18,039 nucleotides of DNA from assembly GCA_934524965.1 (NCBI GenBank), contig CAKSYU010000034.1:1-18039 (forward strand), given 5' to 3'. Both the position numbers and the translations under genes were made by a program. Position 1 is the stretch's first letter, and each line of letters begins with the position of its first letter. This DNA comes from an uncultured Angelakisella sp. GTDB lineage: Bacteria > Bacillota > Clostridia > Oscillospirales > Ruminococcaceae. Below, in pieces: positions 13,637 through 18,039 of the stretch. The notes below the pieces were generated by a model, which saw only the letters and a program-made list of their open reading frames with translations, ran no database searches and was not told where the DNA came from.

Positions 13637-13665
13637 ATCATAGCAAATGACCGTTATTTTGTAAA
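13637..13665 (-). promoter_or_regulatory. Promoter of arcC
   Basis: Minus-strand TTTACA (13665-13660), 17-base spacer, TATGAT (13642-13637), with TGC before the -10. Confidence 0.75.
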
Positions 13666-13781
13666 GAGTTTGGGGAGAAAATTTTATAAACAATTTTTTG
13701 GTATGTAAAAAGTCCACAAATCATTTTCCCCTATCCGCCGCCGTTTTTAACTGCGGCAACAAAGACGCCGCCCCGAGACGG

Positions 13782-13828
13782 AAAACGGACGGCACGGCGG
13801 GACACATTTTACCCGCTTTGCCGTCCGT
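13782..13828 (-). terminator. Terminator of the 76-aa XRE regulator gene
   Basis: ACGGACGGCA (13785-13794) pairs perfectly with TGCCGTCCGT (13819-13828); an inner GCGGG/CCCGC extends the stem. On the minus strand it is followed by TTTCC, five bases after the stop codon at 13834. Confidence 0.75.
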
Positions 13829-13833
13829 CCGCT

Positions 13834-14064
13834 CTACTGCTCCCGCATGGCGTTTTCGATCCGCTTCATCAGGGCGCTGGGGCTGACCCCCATGGCGTCC
13901 GCGATGCAGAAAAATGTTTCCAGCGTCGGCTTGCGCACGCCGCGCTCGATGGCGCTGAGATGCGTCCTGCCGATCCCCGCTAGACCGCTTACCACCTCCT
14001 GCGAGAGATGTTTTTCCTCCCTTGCCTTTTGCAGTACCTTTCCCACTACCTTTGCATCCAGCAT
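13834..14064 (-). CDS. Small XRE-family helix-turn-helix regulator
   Basis: A 76-aa single-domain DNA-binding protein: VVGKVLQKAREEKHLSQEVV, SGLAGIGRTHLSAIERGVRKPTL and FFCIADAMGVSPSALM form the five-helix Cro/C1 fold (IERG with the typical R-KP turn). Start 14064 (ATG after GGGGAGGTG) is chosen over the upstream in-frame ATG at 14142, which lacks a ribosome site and would overlap the divergent promoter. It is divergent from another XRE-type regulator at 14225, a layout seen in regulator pairs of small mobile elements and as free-standing switches. No toxin or phage gene is adjacent. Target genes cannot be assigned, but the shared 160-bp intergenic region is the likeliest site of binding. Confidence 0.82.
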   Translation of the reverse strand: MLDAKVVGKVLQKAREEKHLSQEVVSGLAGIGRTHLSAIERGVRKPTLETFFCIADAMGVSPSALMKRIENAMREQ

Positions 14065-14125
14065 ATCACGCACCTCCCCTACCCCAAAGTGTAAGATTAG
14101 TGTGTGAAATTTATGAACACATATG

Positions 14126-14154
14126 TTGTCAAAAGTGCGCAAATGTGTTAGAAT
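14126..14154 (+). promoter_or_regulatory. Promoter of the 74-aa XRE regulator, with candidate operators
   Basis: TTGTCA (14126-14131), 17-base spacer, TAGAAT (14149-14154). ACATATGT (14119-14126) overlaps the -35, and TGTGT/ACACA (14101-14105, 14117-14121) forms a wider inverted repeat. The segment ATGTGTTAGAAT (14143-14154) recurs at the lipoprotein promoter. Confidence 0.6.
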
Positions 14155-14224
14155 AAAATCAACAATTATCGCTACATTCTGCCGCTTTCCCGACAGGCGG
14201 CATGGGAAAGGGAGCTTTTACCGT

Positions 14225-14449
14225 ATGAACCTGCAGAAGCTGCGCGCACTGCGTGAAGAAAACGGCTTGACACAAAAGCAAGTCGCTGTTGTTCTTGGCA
14301 CCTCCCAGACGATGTATGCCCGCTACGAACGCGGCGCAAATGAGCTGCCGATCCACCATCTGATCACGCTGTGCCGGCTCTTTAATGTTTCCGCCGATTA
14401 CTTTTTGGGGACGGCGCCCGATCCTGACCACGCCATTGGCATCGTATAA
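14225..14449 (+). CDS. Small XRE-family helix-turn-helix regulator
   Basis: A 74-aa Cro/C1-type protein: MNLQKLRALREENGLTQKQ, then VAVVLGTSQTMYARYERGANE (recognition helix) and LITLCRLFNVSADYFLGT. The 'YERG' and 'SADYFLG' motifs are characteristic of XRE-family single-domain regulators in Firmicutes. Start 14225 has GGGAG upstream. The gene has its own promoter and a strong terminator directly after the stop. Together with the divergent 76-aa regulator it forms a compact two-regulator locus. Confidence 0.85.
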   Translation: MNLQKLRALREENGLTQKQVAVVLGTSQTMYARYERGANELPIHHLITLCRLFNVSADYFLGTAPDPDHAIGIV

Positions 14450-14454
14450 TACCT

Positions 14455-14481
14455 AAGGAGCCGAAAAACGGCTCCTTTTTT
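14455..14481 (+). terminator. Terminator of the 74-aa regulator gene
   Basis: AAGGAGCCG, loop AAAAA, CGGCTCCTT followed by a T-run, six bases after the stop codon. Confidence 0.9.
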
Positions 14482-14508
14482 CGCGCCCTTGAGGAAACTT
14501 TGCTGCCC

Positions 14509-14536
14509 TTGCAAAATAAAAAACATGTGTTAGAAT
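14509..14536 (+). promoter_or_regulatory. Promoter of the lipoprotein gene
   Basis: TTGCAA (14509-14514), 16-base spacer, TAGAAT (14531-14536) with an extended -10 TGT. ATGTGTTAGAAT (14525-14536) is identical to 14143-14154. Confidence 0.65.
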
Positions 14537-14559
14537 GATGATGTTCGAAAAAACATGAA

Positions 14560-14575
14560 AAGGAAGGAAGGAAGG
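14560..14575 (+). repeat. AAGG tetranucleotide repeat in the ribosome-binding region
   Basis: Four perfect AAGG units (14560-14575), followed by AAGAAGAAC and, 13 bases on, the lipoprotein ATG. The repeat itself supplies the Shine-Dalgarno purines. Confidence 0.75.
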
Positions 14576-14588
14576 AAGAAGAACAAAA

Positions 14589-15197
14589 ATGAAAAAGCTG
14601 ATTGCGCTGCTACTGGCGGCGGTACTGTGCCTGAGCCTTGCGGCTTGCGGTGACACAGACAATAATAACAAGTCAGAAACAGGGCAAACCGGCAATTTTT
14701 ACGGGTCAGAAACAGAGCAGACAGACGATATAACCGACAGTTCAACAGAATCAGCCGAACCTATCGTAACAAAAGAGGATATAGATGGGTTTTGGATTAC
14801 AAGCAATGGTCATTATATCTTTTTTGACGGTGATAACATTTATTCCATTGAATCTGTGGAAGGTTATACAGATATTGAATCCAGCGTGGTTTACTCCTTT
14901 AAGGACGCATCCGGAAACGAACTTAATGGCGTATGGGTAGACTATGGCTATTCAATTGAAGGGAATAAACTGTCATTTAACACAACCTATGGTGAAGAAA
15001 CCTTCGTTTATGAAATAATGAAAAAGGACGACACCCTCTCTTTGAAGTTTATAGAAAGAGAACGTGAGGGCGAATGCCCAGACCCGGTATTGCCAGCCGT
15101 GATGATTGCCGATTTAACAAAGGCGTACGATTTGAACAAGCAGCCTCTTTTAGACGCTTCTGAGCTGGAGGTTCTTTTGCCTCAAACAGTAGAATGA
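14589..15197 (+). CDS. Secreted lipoprotein of unknown function, AT-rich
   Basis: A 202-aa predicted lipoprotein. The signal peptide has two Lys, a Leu/Ala core and lipobox LAAC with the lipidated Cys at residue 20. A polar Thr/Ser/Asp/Asn linker (21-62) contains a short duplication (SETGQT / SETEQT). The mature domain (about 62-165) starts with GFWITSNGHYIFFDG and alternates short strands, suggesting a small beta-barrel like the lipocalin-type extracellular domains common in Firmicutes lipoproteins. No catalytic motif. Its base composition is clearly lower in GC than all neighbours and it uses many A/T-ending codons, pointing to acquisition from another genome. The reading frame continues after the TGA stop for 27 further codons (to TAG at 15276), so the present end may be a truncation. 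Confidence 0.8.
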   Translation: MKKLIALLLAAVLCLSLAACGDTDNNNKSETGQTGNFYGSETEQTDDITDSSTESAEPIVTKEDIDGFWITSNGHYIFFDGDNIYSIESVEGYTDIESSVVYSFKDASGNELNGVWVDYGYSIEGNKLSFNTTYGEETFVYEIMKKDDTLSLKFIEREREGECPDPVLPAVMIADLTKAYDLNKQPLLDASELEVLLPQTVE

Positions 15198-15283
15198 GCG
15201 GCAGAGAACCGGCAGGACTACTTTGAAATCAAGCAAAAGCATTCGTGGAGATATGACCTTCCAAAGCTTTTCCAATAGTAAAG

Positions 15284-15316
15284 GAGCGGGGCGCGTGTCC
15301 CGCTCTCTCTTTTTTT
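15284..15316 (+). terminator. Terminator of the lipoprotein gene
   Basis: GAGCGGG (15284-15290), 8-base loop, CCCGCTC (15299-15305), then TCTCTTTTTTT. Confidence 0.85.
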
Positions 15317-15352
15317 CAAAAAAGAGGAAGCGGTTTTTGCTCCGCTTCCTCT
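15316..15352 (-). terminator. Terminator of the reverse-rubrerythrin gene
   Basis: AGAGGAAGCGG (15323-15333) and CCGCTTCCTCT (15342-15352), an 11-bp perfect stem; on the minus strand a run of six T follows directly. Confidence 0.9.
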
Positions 15353-15376
15353 CTAAATGGCTTATTTTACGGTGAA

Positions 15377-15922
15377 TTACTTGCCGAAGTAACGGTTCAG
15401 CAGACCGGCAAAAGCCTTGCCATGTCTCGCCTCATCGCGCGCCATCTCATGCACGGTATCATGGATCGCATCGAGATTGAGCGCCTTTGCCTTCTTTGCC
15501 AGTTCGGTCTTGCCCATGGTCGCGCCGTTTTCGGCTTCCACACGCATCTCCAGGTTCTTCTTGGTGGAGGGGGTCACGACCTCACCCAGCAGCTCGGCAA
15601 ACTTGGCGGCATGCTCAGCTTCCTCCCACGCGGCTTTCTCCCAGTACAGACCGATCTCGGGATAACCCTCACGGTGGGCAACGCGCGCCATGGCAAGGTA
15701 CATACCGACTTCGCAGCACTCGCCGTTGAAGTTCTCACGCAGACCCTGCAGGATCTCGGGATCGCAGCCCTGTGCAACACCGACAACATGCTCGGCAGCC
15801 CATGCCATCTCGCCCTCTACTTTCTGGAACTTGGAAGCGGGAGCCTTGCAGACGGGGCAGGACTCGGGTGCCTCATCGCCCTCATGAACGTAACCGCAAA
15901 CAGTGCAAACATATTTAGCCAT
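15377..15922 (-). CDS. Reverse rubrerythrin / NADH peroxidase
   Basis: A 181-aa non-haem diiron peroxidase that reduces hydrogen peroxide (and possibly oxygen) in anaerobes using electrons from NAD(P)H through a rubredoxin-type centre. The rubredoxin-like domain is at the N-terminus (C6xxC9 and C22xxC25), followed by a ferritin-like four-helix bundle with diiron ligands in [37 protein letters not shown] and [13 protein letters not shown]. That order (rubredoxin first) defines 'reverse' rubrerythrins, as in Clostridium acetobutylicum, often annotated NADH peroxidase. Length is typical. AAAGGAG precedes the ATG. It is monocistronic, with a near-consensus promoter and a PerR-like box just downstream of the transcription start, fitting high expression that is derepressed by peroxide. 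Confidence 0.95.
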   Translation of the reverse strand: MAKYVCTVCGYVHEGDEAPESCPVCKAPASKFQKVEGEMAWAAEHVVGVAQGCDPEILQGLRENFNGECCEVGMYLAMARVAHREGYPEIGLYWEKAAWEEAEHAAKFAELLGEVVTPSTKKNLEMRVEAENGATMGKTELAKKAKALNLDAIHDTVHEMARDEARHGKAFAGLLNRYFGK

Positions 15923-15940
15923 AGTGTATGATCTCCTTTT

Positions 15941-15955
15941 CAGTAATGATTATCG
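15941..15955. promoter_or_regulatory. PerR/Fur-like box
   Basis: The core TAATGATTAT (15944-15953) matches the centre of the PerR consensus TTATAATnATTATAA, though the flanks deviate. It lies at about +7 to +21 of the peroxidase transcript, a repressing position. Confidence 0.45.
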
Positions 15956-15968
15956 TTTCTGTATTTTC

Positions 15969-15996
15969 ATTATATCATATCCGAGGAATTTGTCAA
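15969..15996 (-). promoter_or_regulatory. Strong promoter of the reverse-rubrerythrin gene
   Basis: Minus-strand TTGACA (15996-15991), 16-base spacer, TATAAT (15974-15969): both hexamers are perfect consensus, with A/T-rich DNA upstream (about 16005-16027) resembling an UP element. Confidence 0.88.
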
Positions 15997-16044
15997 CCCT
16001 AATCTGAAAAATTTTTTGATATTTTTTCACGGTGTCTCCTCCCC

Positions 16045-16074
16045 GCATAAGCCGCCGCCGGAAAGCGCATAATA
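16045..16074 (+). promoter_or_regulatory. Sigma-G-type (forespore) promoter of the NSQ-repeat gene
   Basis: GCATA (16045-16049), 18-base spacer, CATAATA (16068-16074). From memory, the Bacillus sigma-G consensus is GHATR - 18 - CATnHTA, so all specified positions agree. No vegetative -35/-10 pair is seen. Predicted transcription start is about 16081, just before the ribosome binding site. Confidence 0.6.
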
Positions 16075-16095
16075 ATCCCGCAAAGGAGGTGAACC

Positions 16096-16236
16096 ATGAT
16101 GAGCAAAAATAATTCCCAGAACAGCACCAAAAACAATTCTCAGAACAACAGCCAGAATAACTCCCAGAATAACAACAGTCAGAATAACTCTCAGAACCGC
16201 AGTGAGAAGCAGAACGCCGAAAACCGCTGCGACTGA
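16096..16236 (+). CDS. 46-aa Asn/Ser/Gln-repeat protein, candidate spore protein
   Basis: A very small gene (46 codons plus stop). Its ribosome site AAAGGAGGTGA (16082-16092) is a full-length anti-16S match, with the ATG three bases behind it and a second ATG adjacent. The protein is almost only Asn, Ser and Gln: after MMSKNNSQNSTK come repeats of NNSQ, ending EKQNAENRCD. It has no hydrophobic segment or fold signature, so it is presumably disordered. Small N/Q/S-rich proteins of this type resemble gamma-type small acid-soluble spore proteins (amino-acid stores degraded on germination), and the upstream sigma-G-like promoter agrees with forespore expression. Similar short Asn-rich proteins occur widely in Clostridia without assigned function. 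Classification as a spore protein is inference. Confidence 0.75.
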   Translation: MMSKNNSQNSTKNNSQNNSQNNSQNNNSQNNSQNRSEKQNAENRCD

Positions 16237-16260
16237 TCCATCGCCACCATTTTGCCCCAG

Positions 16261-16315
16261 AATACCGACCTGCCGCCCGAAATCACAGGGCTTTGCAGGT
16301 CGGTATTGCTGTTTT
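16261..16315 (+). terminator. Long hairpin terminator after the NSQ-repeat gene
   Basis: AATACCGACCTGC (16261-16273) pairs perfectly with GCAGGTCGGTATT (16295-16307); the 21-base loop contains an inner GCCC/GGGC. GCTGTTTTGG follows, a weak T-tract. Confidence 0.7.
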
Positions 16316-16518
16316 GGACGGATCTTGGCGATTTATTAGCGTTTTACGCGTGGAAGCCCCGCCTGAATGCCTAAAAAATGGTTAGAAATCCGATGAGGAA
16401 TTTTATATAAAATGACACAATCATGCTCACATTCTGCTTGTATTTTACCTGTGTTCGACTTTATTCATGTTGTTTCGCCATATGAGATGTCATAGCTTAC
16501 AAAACAGCAAAGAAATTT
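16316..16518. other. Non-coding AT-rich stretch
   Basis: About 200 bases with no supported gene, lying between the NSQ gene's terminator and the promoter of the next gene. The only structure I see is a 14-bp A/T palindrome ATTTTATATAAAAT (16400-16413). Composition is clearly more AT-rich than the coding surroundings. Confidence 0.6.
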
Positions 16519-16524
16519 TTGTAA

Positions 16525-16552
16525 TACCATTCCTTAAAAAGTATGGTAGAAT
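16525..16552 (+). promoter_or_regulatory. Promoter and inverted repeat of the DUF6514-like gene
   Basis: Extended -10 TGGTAGAAT (16544-16552); TTGTAA (16519-16524) is too far upstream (22 bases) to be a normal -35. TACCAT (16525-16530) and ATGGTA (16543-16548) form an inverted repeat across the -35/-10 region, a candidate operator. Confidence 0.5.
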
Positions 16553-16564
16553 TCTTCCAGCGGC

Positions 16565-16608
16565 ATCATTCCGGCATCTTCCCCCTGCGGGCGGCGCGCC
16601 GGAATGAT
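16565..16608 (+). promoter_or_regulatory. Structured 5' leader hairpin
   Basis: ATCATTCCGGC (16565-16575) pairs perfectly with GCCGGAATGAT (16598-16608), an 11-bp stem over a 22-base G/C-rich loop. It starts about six bases after the predicted transcription start. It has no T-tract. It may stabilise the transcript or regulate translation of the TTG-started gene. Confidence 0.55.
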
Positions 16609-16657
16609 CGGTAGACATGTTTACTGAGCGGAGAGCTAAGAGGAGGAACCAGGACCC

Positions 16658-16918
16658 TTGTGTAACCGAGAGAATGAAAACATCCGCTACCGTGCCTGTG
16701 AAGAATGGAACACCCACCCGCAGCTGGGCCGCTACAGCTGCTACGGCATCCGGTGTGAAGTTTACCTTCCGGAGCACGGCTGGCAGATCCGTCAGTGCAT
16801 CCATGATGTGACTGACGACGCAGATGCTGCCCAAGCGCTTGCCCTGCTGATGCAGGAGGGCGGGCTGGACCCATGCCATATGCATGATGTGGTAGAGGAT
16901 TTCCTGAATGGCGCGTGA
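16658..16918 (+). CDS. Small conserved protein, DUF6514-like, TTG start
   Basis: An 86-aa soluble protein starting MCNRENENIRYRACEEW. It has a beta-rich front half (GRYSCYGIRCEVYLPEHGW) and a helical end (DDADAAQALALLMQEGG ... LDPCHMHDVVEDFLNGA). The 'YGI', 'I.DVTDD' and closing 'DPxHxxDVVEDFL' pattern matches, as I remember it, the DUF6514 family of short Clostridia proteins with no known function. The start codon is TTG at 16658, supported by AAGAGGAGGA (16639-16648) nine bases upstream; there is no earlier ATG or GTG in frame behind that site. Five Cys/His residues are present but do not form a clear zinc motif. Monocistronic, with a structured leader and a terminator 11 bases after the stop. 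Confidence 0.8.
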   Translation: MCNRENENIRYRACEEWNTHPQLGRYSCYGIRCEVYLPEHGWQIRQCIHDVTDDADAAQALALLMQEGGLDPCHMHDVVEDFLNGA

Positions 16919-16929
16919 TCTGCCCCATG

Positions 16930-16973
16930 AAAAAATACCATTCCGGCTTTACCGCCACAGAATGGTATTTTTT
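16930..16973. terminator. Bidirectional terminator between the DUF6514-like gene and bofA
   Basis: AAAAAATACCATTC (16930-16943) and GAATGGTATTTTTT (16960-16973), a 14-bp perfect stem with A/T ends on both sides. It ends the plus-strand gene and, from the other strand, the yaaL-bofA transcript. Confidence 0.88.
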
Positions 16974-16996
16974 CTTTTTGCGTTTTTACCGATGCT

Positions 16997-17224
16997 TCAC
17001 CACATCAGGTTGCAGACCAGCAGGCTGATGGCACCCGGCAGACCCAGAATGCCGCACACCCCCACTGTAAACAGGTTGAGCGGCAGCAGCGCCCCAATGG
17101 CATGCAAAAGGCACAGCACCCCCAGCCCGCCGGCGGCGGAAAGCAGCCAGCCCCGCAGGGCGTGCCGCCACCGTACCAGCAGCGCCAGCGCCAGTACCGC
17201 GCCCGCAATGATCCAGATCCCCAT
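16997..17224 (-). CDS. bofA: BofA-family inhibitor of pro-sigma-K processing
   Basis: A 75-aa membrane protein. In Bacillus, BofA sits in the outer forespore membrane and, with SpoIVFA, holds the protease SpoIVFB inactive so that pro-sigma-K is cleaved only when the forespore signals. The N-terminal helix is WIIAGAVLALALLV, followed by a basic loop (RWRHALRG), a second helix GGLGVLCLLHAIGALL, and the family's C-terminal motif LPLNLFTVGVCGILGLPGAI ('N..T......LG.PG'). Length is slightly shorter than Bacillus BofA. The start at 17224 has GGGGGAGA upstream. It lies 33 bases after yaaL, the same order as in Bacillus (recR-yaaL-bofA), here without recR. Confidence 0.88.
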   Translation of the reverse strand: MGIWIIAGAVLALALLVRWRHALRGWLLSAAGGLGVLCLLHAIGALLPLNLFTVGVCGILGLPGAISLLVCNLMW

Positions 17225-17257
17225 GATGTCTCCCCCGTTTTTGTCGTTTCTATATTC

Positions 17258-17482
17258 TTATAATGTGACTGGTGCGGGCTGCTCCGCCTGCTGCCGTGCC
17301 GTGCGCAGCAGATATGCCCGATAGGTAAGCAGCGTTTGGATCCGGTAGGTACAGGCTTCGATGAGCGCGTCCTCCGTGACGACATCAAACAGCTCCTCCG
17401 CCCGTCGAAGCTCCTGATTGACCCGGCTGAGTTCCTCCCAGAGCGCTTCCGCAGGCTCCCCGCGGCGGTTCGTTTCCGTCAT
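17258..17482 (-). CDS. yaaL: YaaL / DUF2508-family protein
   Basis: A 74-aa soluble, highly charged helical protein: LWEELSRVNQELRRAEELFD, then VTEDALIEACTYRIQTLLTY, where 'FD.VTD..LIEA.IY...A...Y' is the recognisable DUF2508 pattern. Function is unknown, but the family is encoded next to bofA across endospore formers, as here. AAAGGAGG precedes the ATG at 17482. It heads a two-gene operon with bofA. Its promoter is not clear by eye; it must lie within 17483-17563, back-to-back with the prmA promoter. Confidence 0.85.
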   Translation of the reverse strand: MTETNRRGEPAEALWEELSRVNQELRRAEELFDVVTEDALIEACTYRIQTLLTYRAYLLRTARQQAEQPAPVTL

Positions 17483-17563
17483 GCTTTTCTGCCTCCTTTT
17501 CCATCTTTATGCAGGCAGTATGGGCAGCTATGCCGCCGCTATGCAAAAAGAACGCCCAAACGG

Positions 17564-17592
17564 TTGAGATTTTCGGCTACTGCCGCTATAAT
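17564..17592 (+). promoter_or_regulatory. Promoter of prmA
   Basis: TTGAGA (17564-17569), 17-base spacer, TATAAT (17587-17592). Confidence 0.8.
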
Positions 17593-17629
17593 AGAAAGAA
17601 CAGAATGATATCCGGAGGAGAGATCCGCT

Positions 17630-18039
17630 ATGAACTGGACCGACCTGAAGATCACCGTAAACACCAAGGACGCCGAGACCGCTGAAGCCATTGCGCAGCT
17701 TGCCGTCCCCTATGGCATCTATATCGAGGATTACAGCGATATGCTGGAGCTGGTACCGCAGATCGCGCACATCGACCTTATTGATGAGGAGCTGCTGGCA
17801 CGCAGCCGCACCGAGGCAATCCTGCACCTGTACCTGCCGCCCGAGGAAAACCCCGCCGAGGCATCGGCATTCCTGACGCACCGGCTGGAGGCGGAGAGCA
17901 TCGCCTACCGCATCGAGACCGACCAAACGCTGGCGGAGGAGGACTGGGCAAACGCCTGGAAACGCTTTTACCACCCCACCCATTTGGGAGATCGGCTGGT
18001 GGTATGCCCCAGTTGGGAGGAATACTCCCCCGCCCCGCA
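17630..18039 (+). CDS. prmA: Ribosomal protein L11 methyltransferase, N-terminal part
   Basis: The first 136 codons are present; the gene leaves the window on the right. PrmA trimethylates lysines and the N-terminus of ribosomal protein L11, using S-adenosylmethionine. Recognisable features are the opening MNWTDLKITVNTKDAETAEA with GIYIEDYSDM (N-terminal substrate-recognition ferredoxin-like domain) and the linker WANAWKRFYHPTHLGDRLVV followed by CPSWEEY, which is the strongest family signature (W...WK..Y.P..IG.RLVI.PSWE). The methyltransferase domain lies outside. The start is ATG at 17630 behind GGAGGAG. It has its own sigma-A promoter and is divergent from yaaL-bofA. Confidence 0.93.
   Translation, partial: MNWTDLKITVNTKDAETAEAIAQLAVPYGIYIEDYSDMLELVPQIAHIDLIDEELLARSRTEAILHLYLPPEENPAEASAFLTHRLEAESIAYRIETDQTLAEEDWANAWKRFYHPTHLGDRLVVCPSWEEYSPAP

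Noticed and set aside
13834..14449. Toxin-antitoxin or prophage immunity module
   Set aside because: Two small divergent XRE proteins look like a switch, but no toxin, integrase or phage gene is adjacent and each gene has its own terminator.
16400..16413. A/T palindrome ATTTTATATAAAAT as an operator
   Set aside because: A perfect 14-bp palindrome, but it sits in an AT-rich gap without a nearby promoter pair, where such palindromes arise easily by chance.

Overview
The window looks like chromosomal DNA of an anaerobic, spore-forming Clostridia species, most likely in the Oscillospiraceae/Oscillospirales. The evidence is high GC with G/C-rich third codon positions, strong AGGAGG-type ribosome binding sites, extended -10 promoters (TGnTATAAT), a rubredoxin-ferritin peroxidase typical of anaerobes, the sporulation pair yaaL-bofA, and a near-perfect sigma-G-type promoter. 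I saw no tRNA, rRNA, CRISPR array, insertion sequence or prophage.

Layout. (1) 1-2600 is a divergent regulon: the N-terminus of a probable NCS1 nucleobase permease on the minus strand, and on the plus strand a LacI-family regulator followed by a PreA-like FMN/4Fe-4S oxidoreductase. Four TGTAACCGGTTT-like sites sit at both promoters, so the LacI protein probably controls the permease, itself and the oxidoreductase. (2) 2755-3660 is a small multi-spanning membrane protein followed by three consecutive hairpin terminators. (3) 3664-6720 is a minus-strand operon pspA - zinc-ribbon membrane protein with a Tyr/Asp/Gly tail - SPFH/YdjI protein, a compact relative of the Bacillus ydjFGHI membrane-stress locus. 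(4) 6763-7704 is a ROK glucokinase, preceded by a 79-nt array of GCA-loop hairpins that can fold as a cloverleaf. (5) 7961-9304 is an ECF transporter S component divergent from a Crp/Fnr regulator. A 16-bp palindrome lies exactly at -41.5 of the transporter's predicted promoter. (6) 9440-10138 is an HdeD-like membrane protein. (7) 10193-12462 is a minus-strand operon THEP1-like NTPase - second ECF S component - FAD oxidoreductase of the geranylgeranyl-reductase type, with no function I recognise. (8) 12622-13548 is carbamate kinase.

(9) 13834-15197 holds two small divergent XRE-type regulators and an AT-rich lipoprotein that may be a recent arrival. (10) 15377-15922 is a reverse-rubrerythrin/NADH peroxidase with a consensus promoter and a PerR-like box. 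(11) 16045-16236 is a 46-residue Asn/Ser/Gln-repeat protein, too short to be found by length-based gene calling, behind a sigma-G-like promoter: a candidate spore protein. (12) 16547-16973 is a short DUF6514-like gene with a TTG start and a structured leader. (13) 16997-17482 is yaaL-bofA. (14) 17630 to the end is the N-terminal part of prmA.

The most interesting candidates are the putative forespore NSQ protein, the Crp/Fnr-ECF class II regulatory switch, the NTPase-ECF-FAD cassette, the PspA/SPFH operon with its tyrosine-rich tail, the cloverleaf hairpin array, and a LacI gene that seems to start at an AUC codon. All functional statements come from reading motifs by eye; no database search was run.
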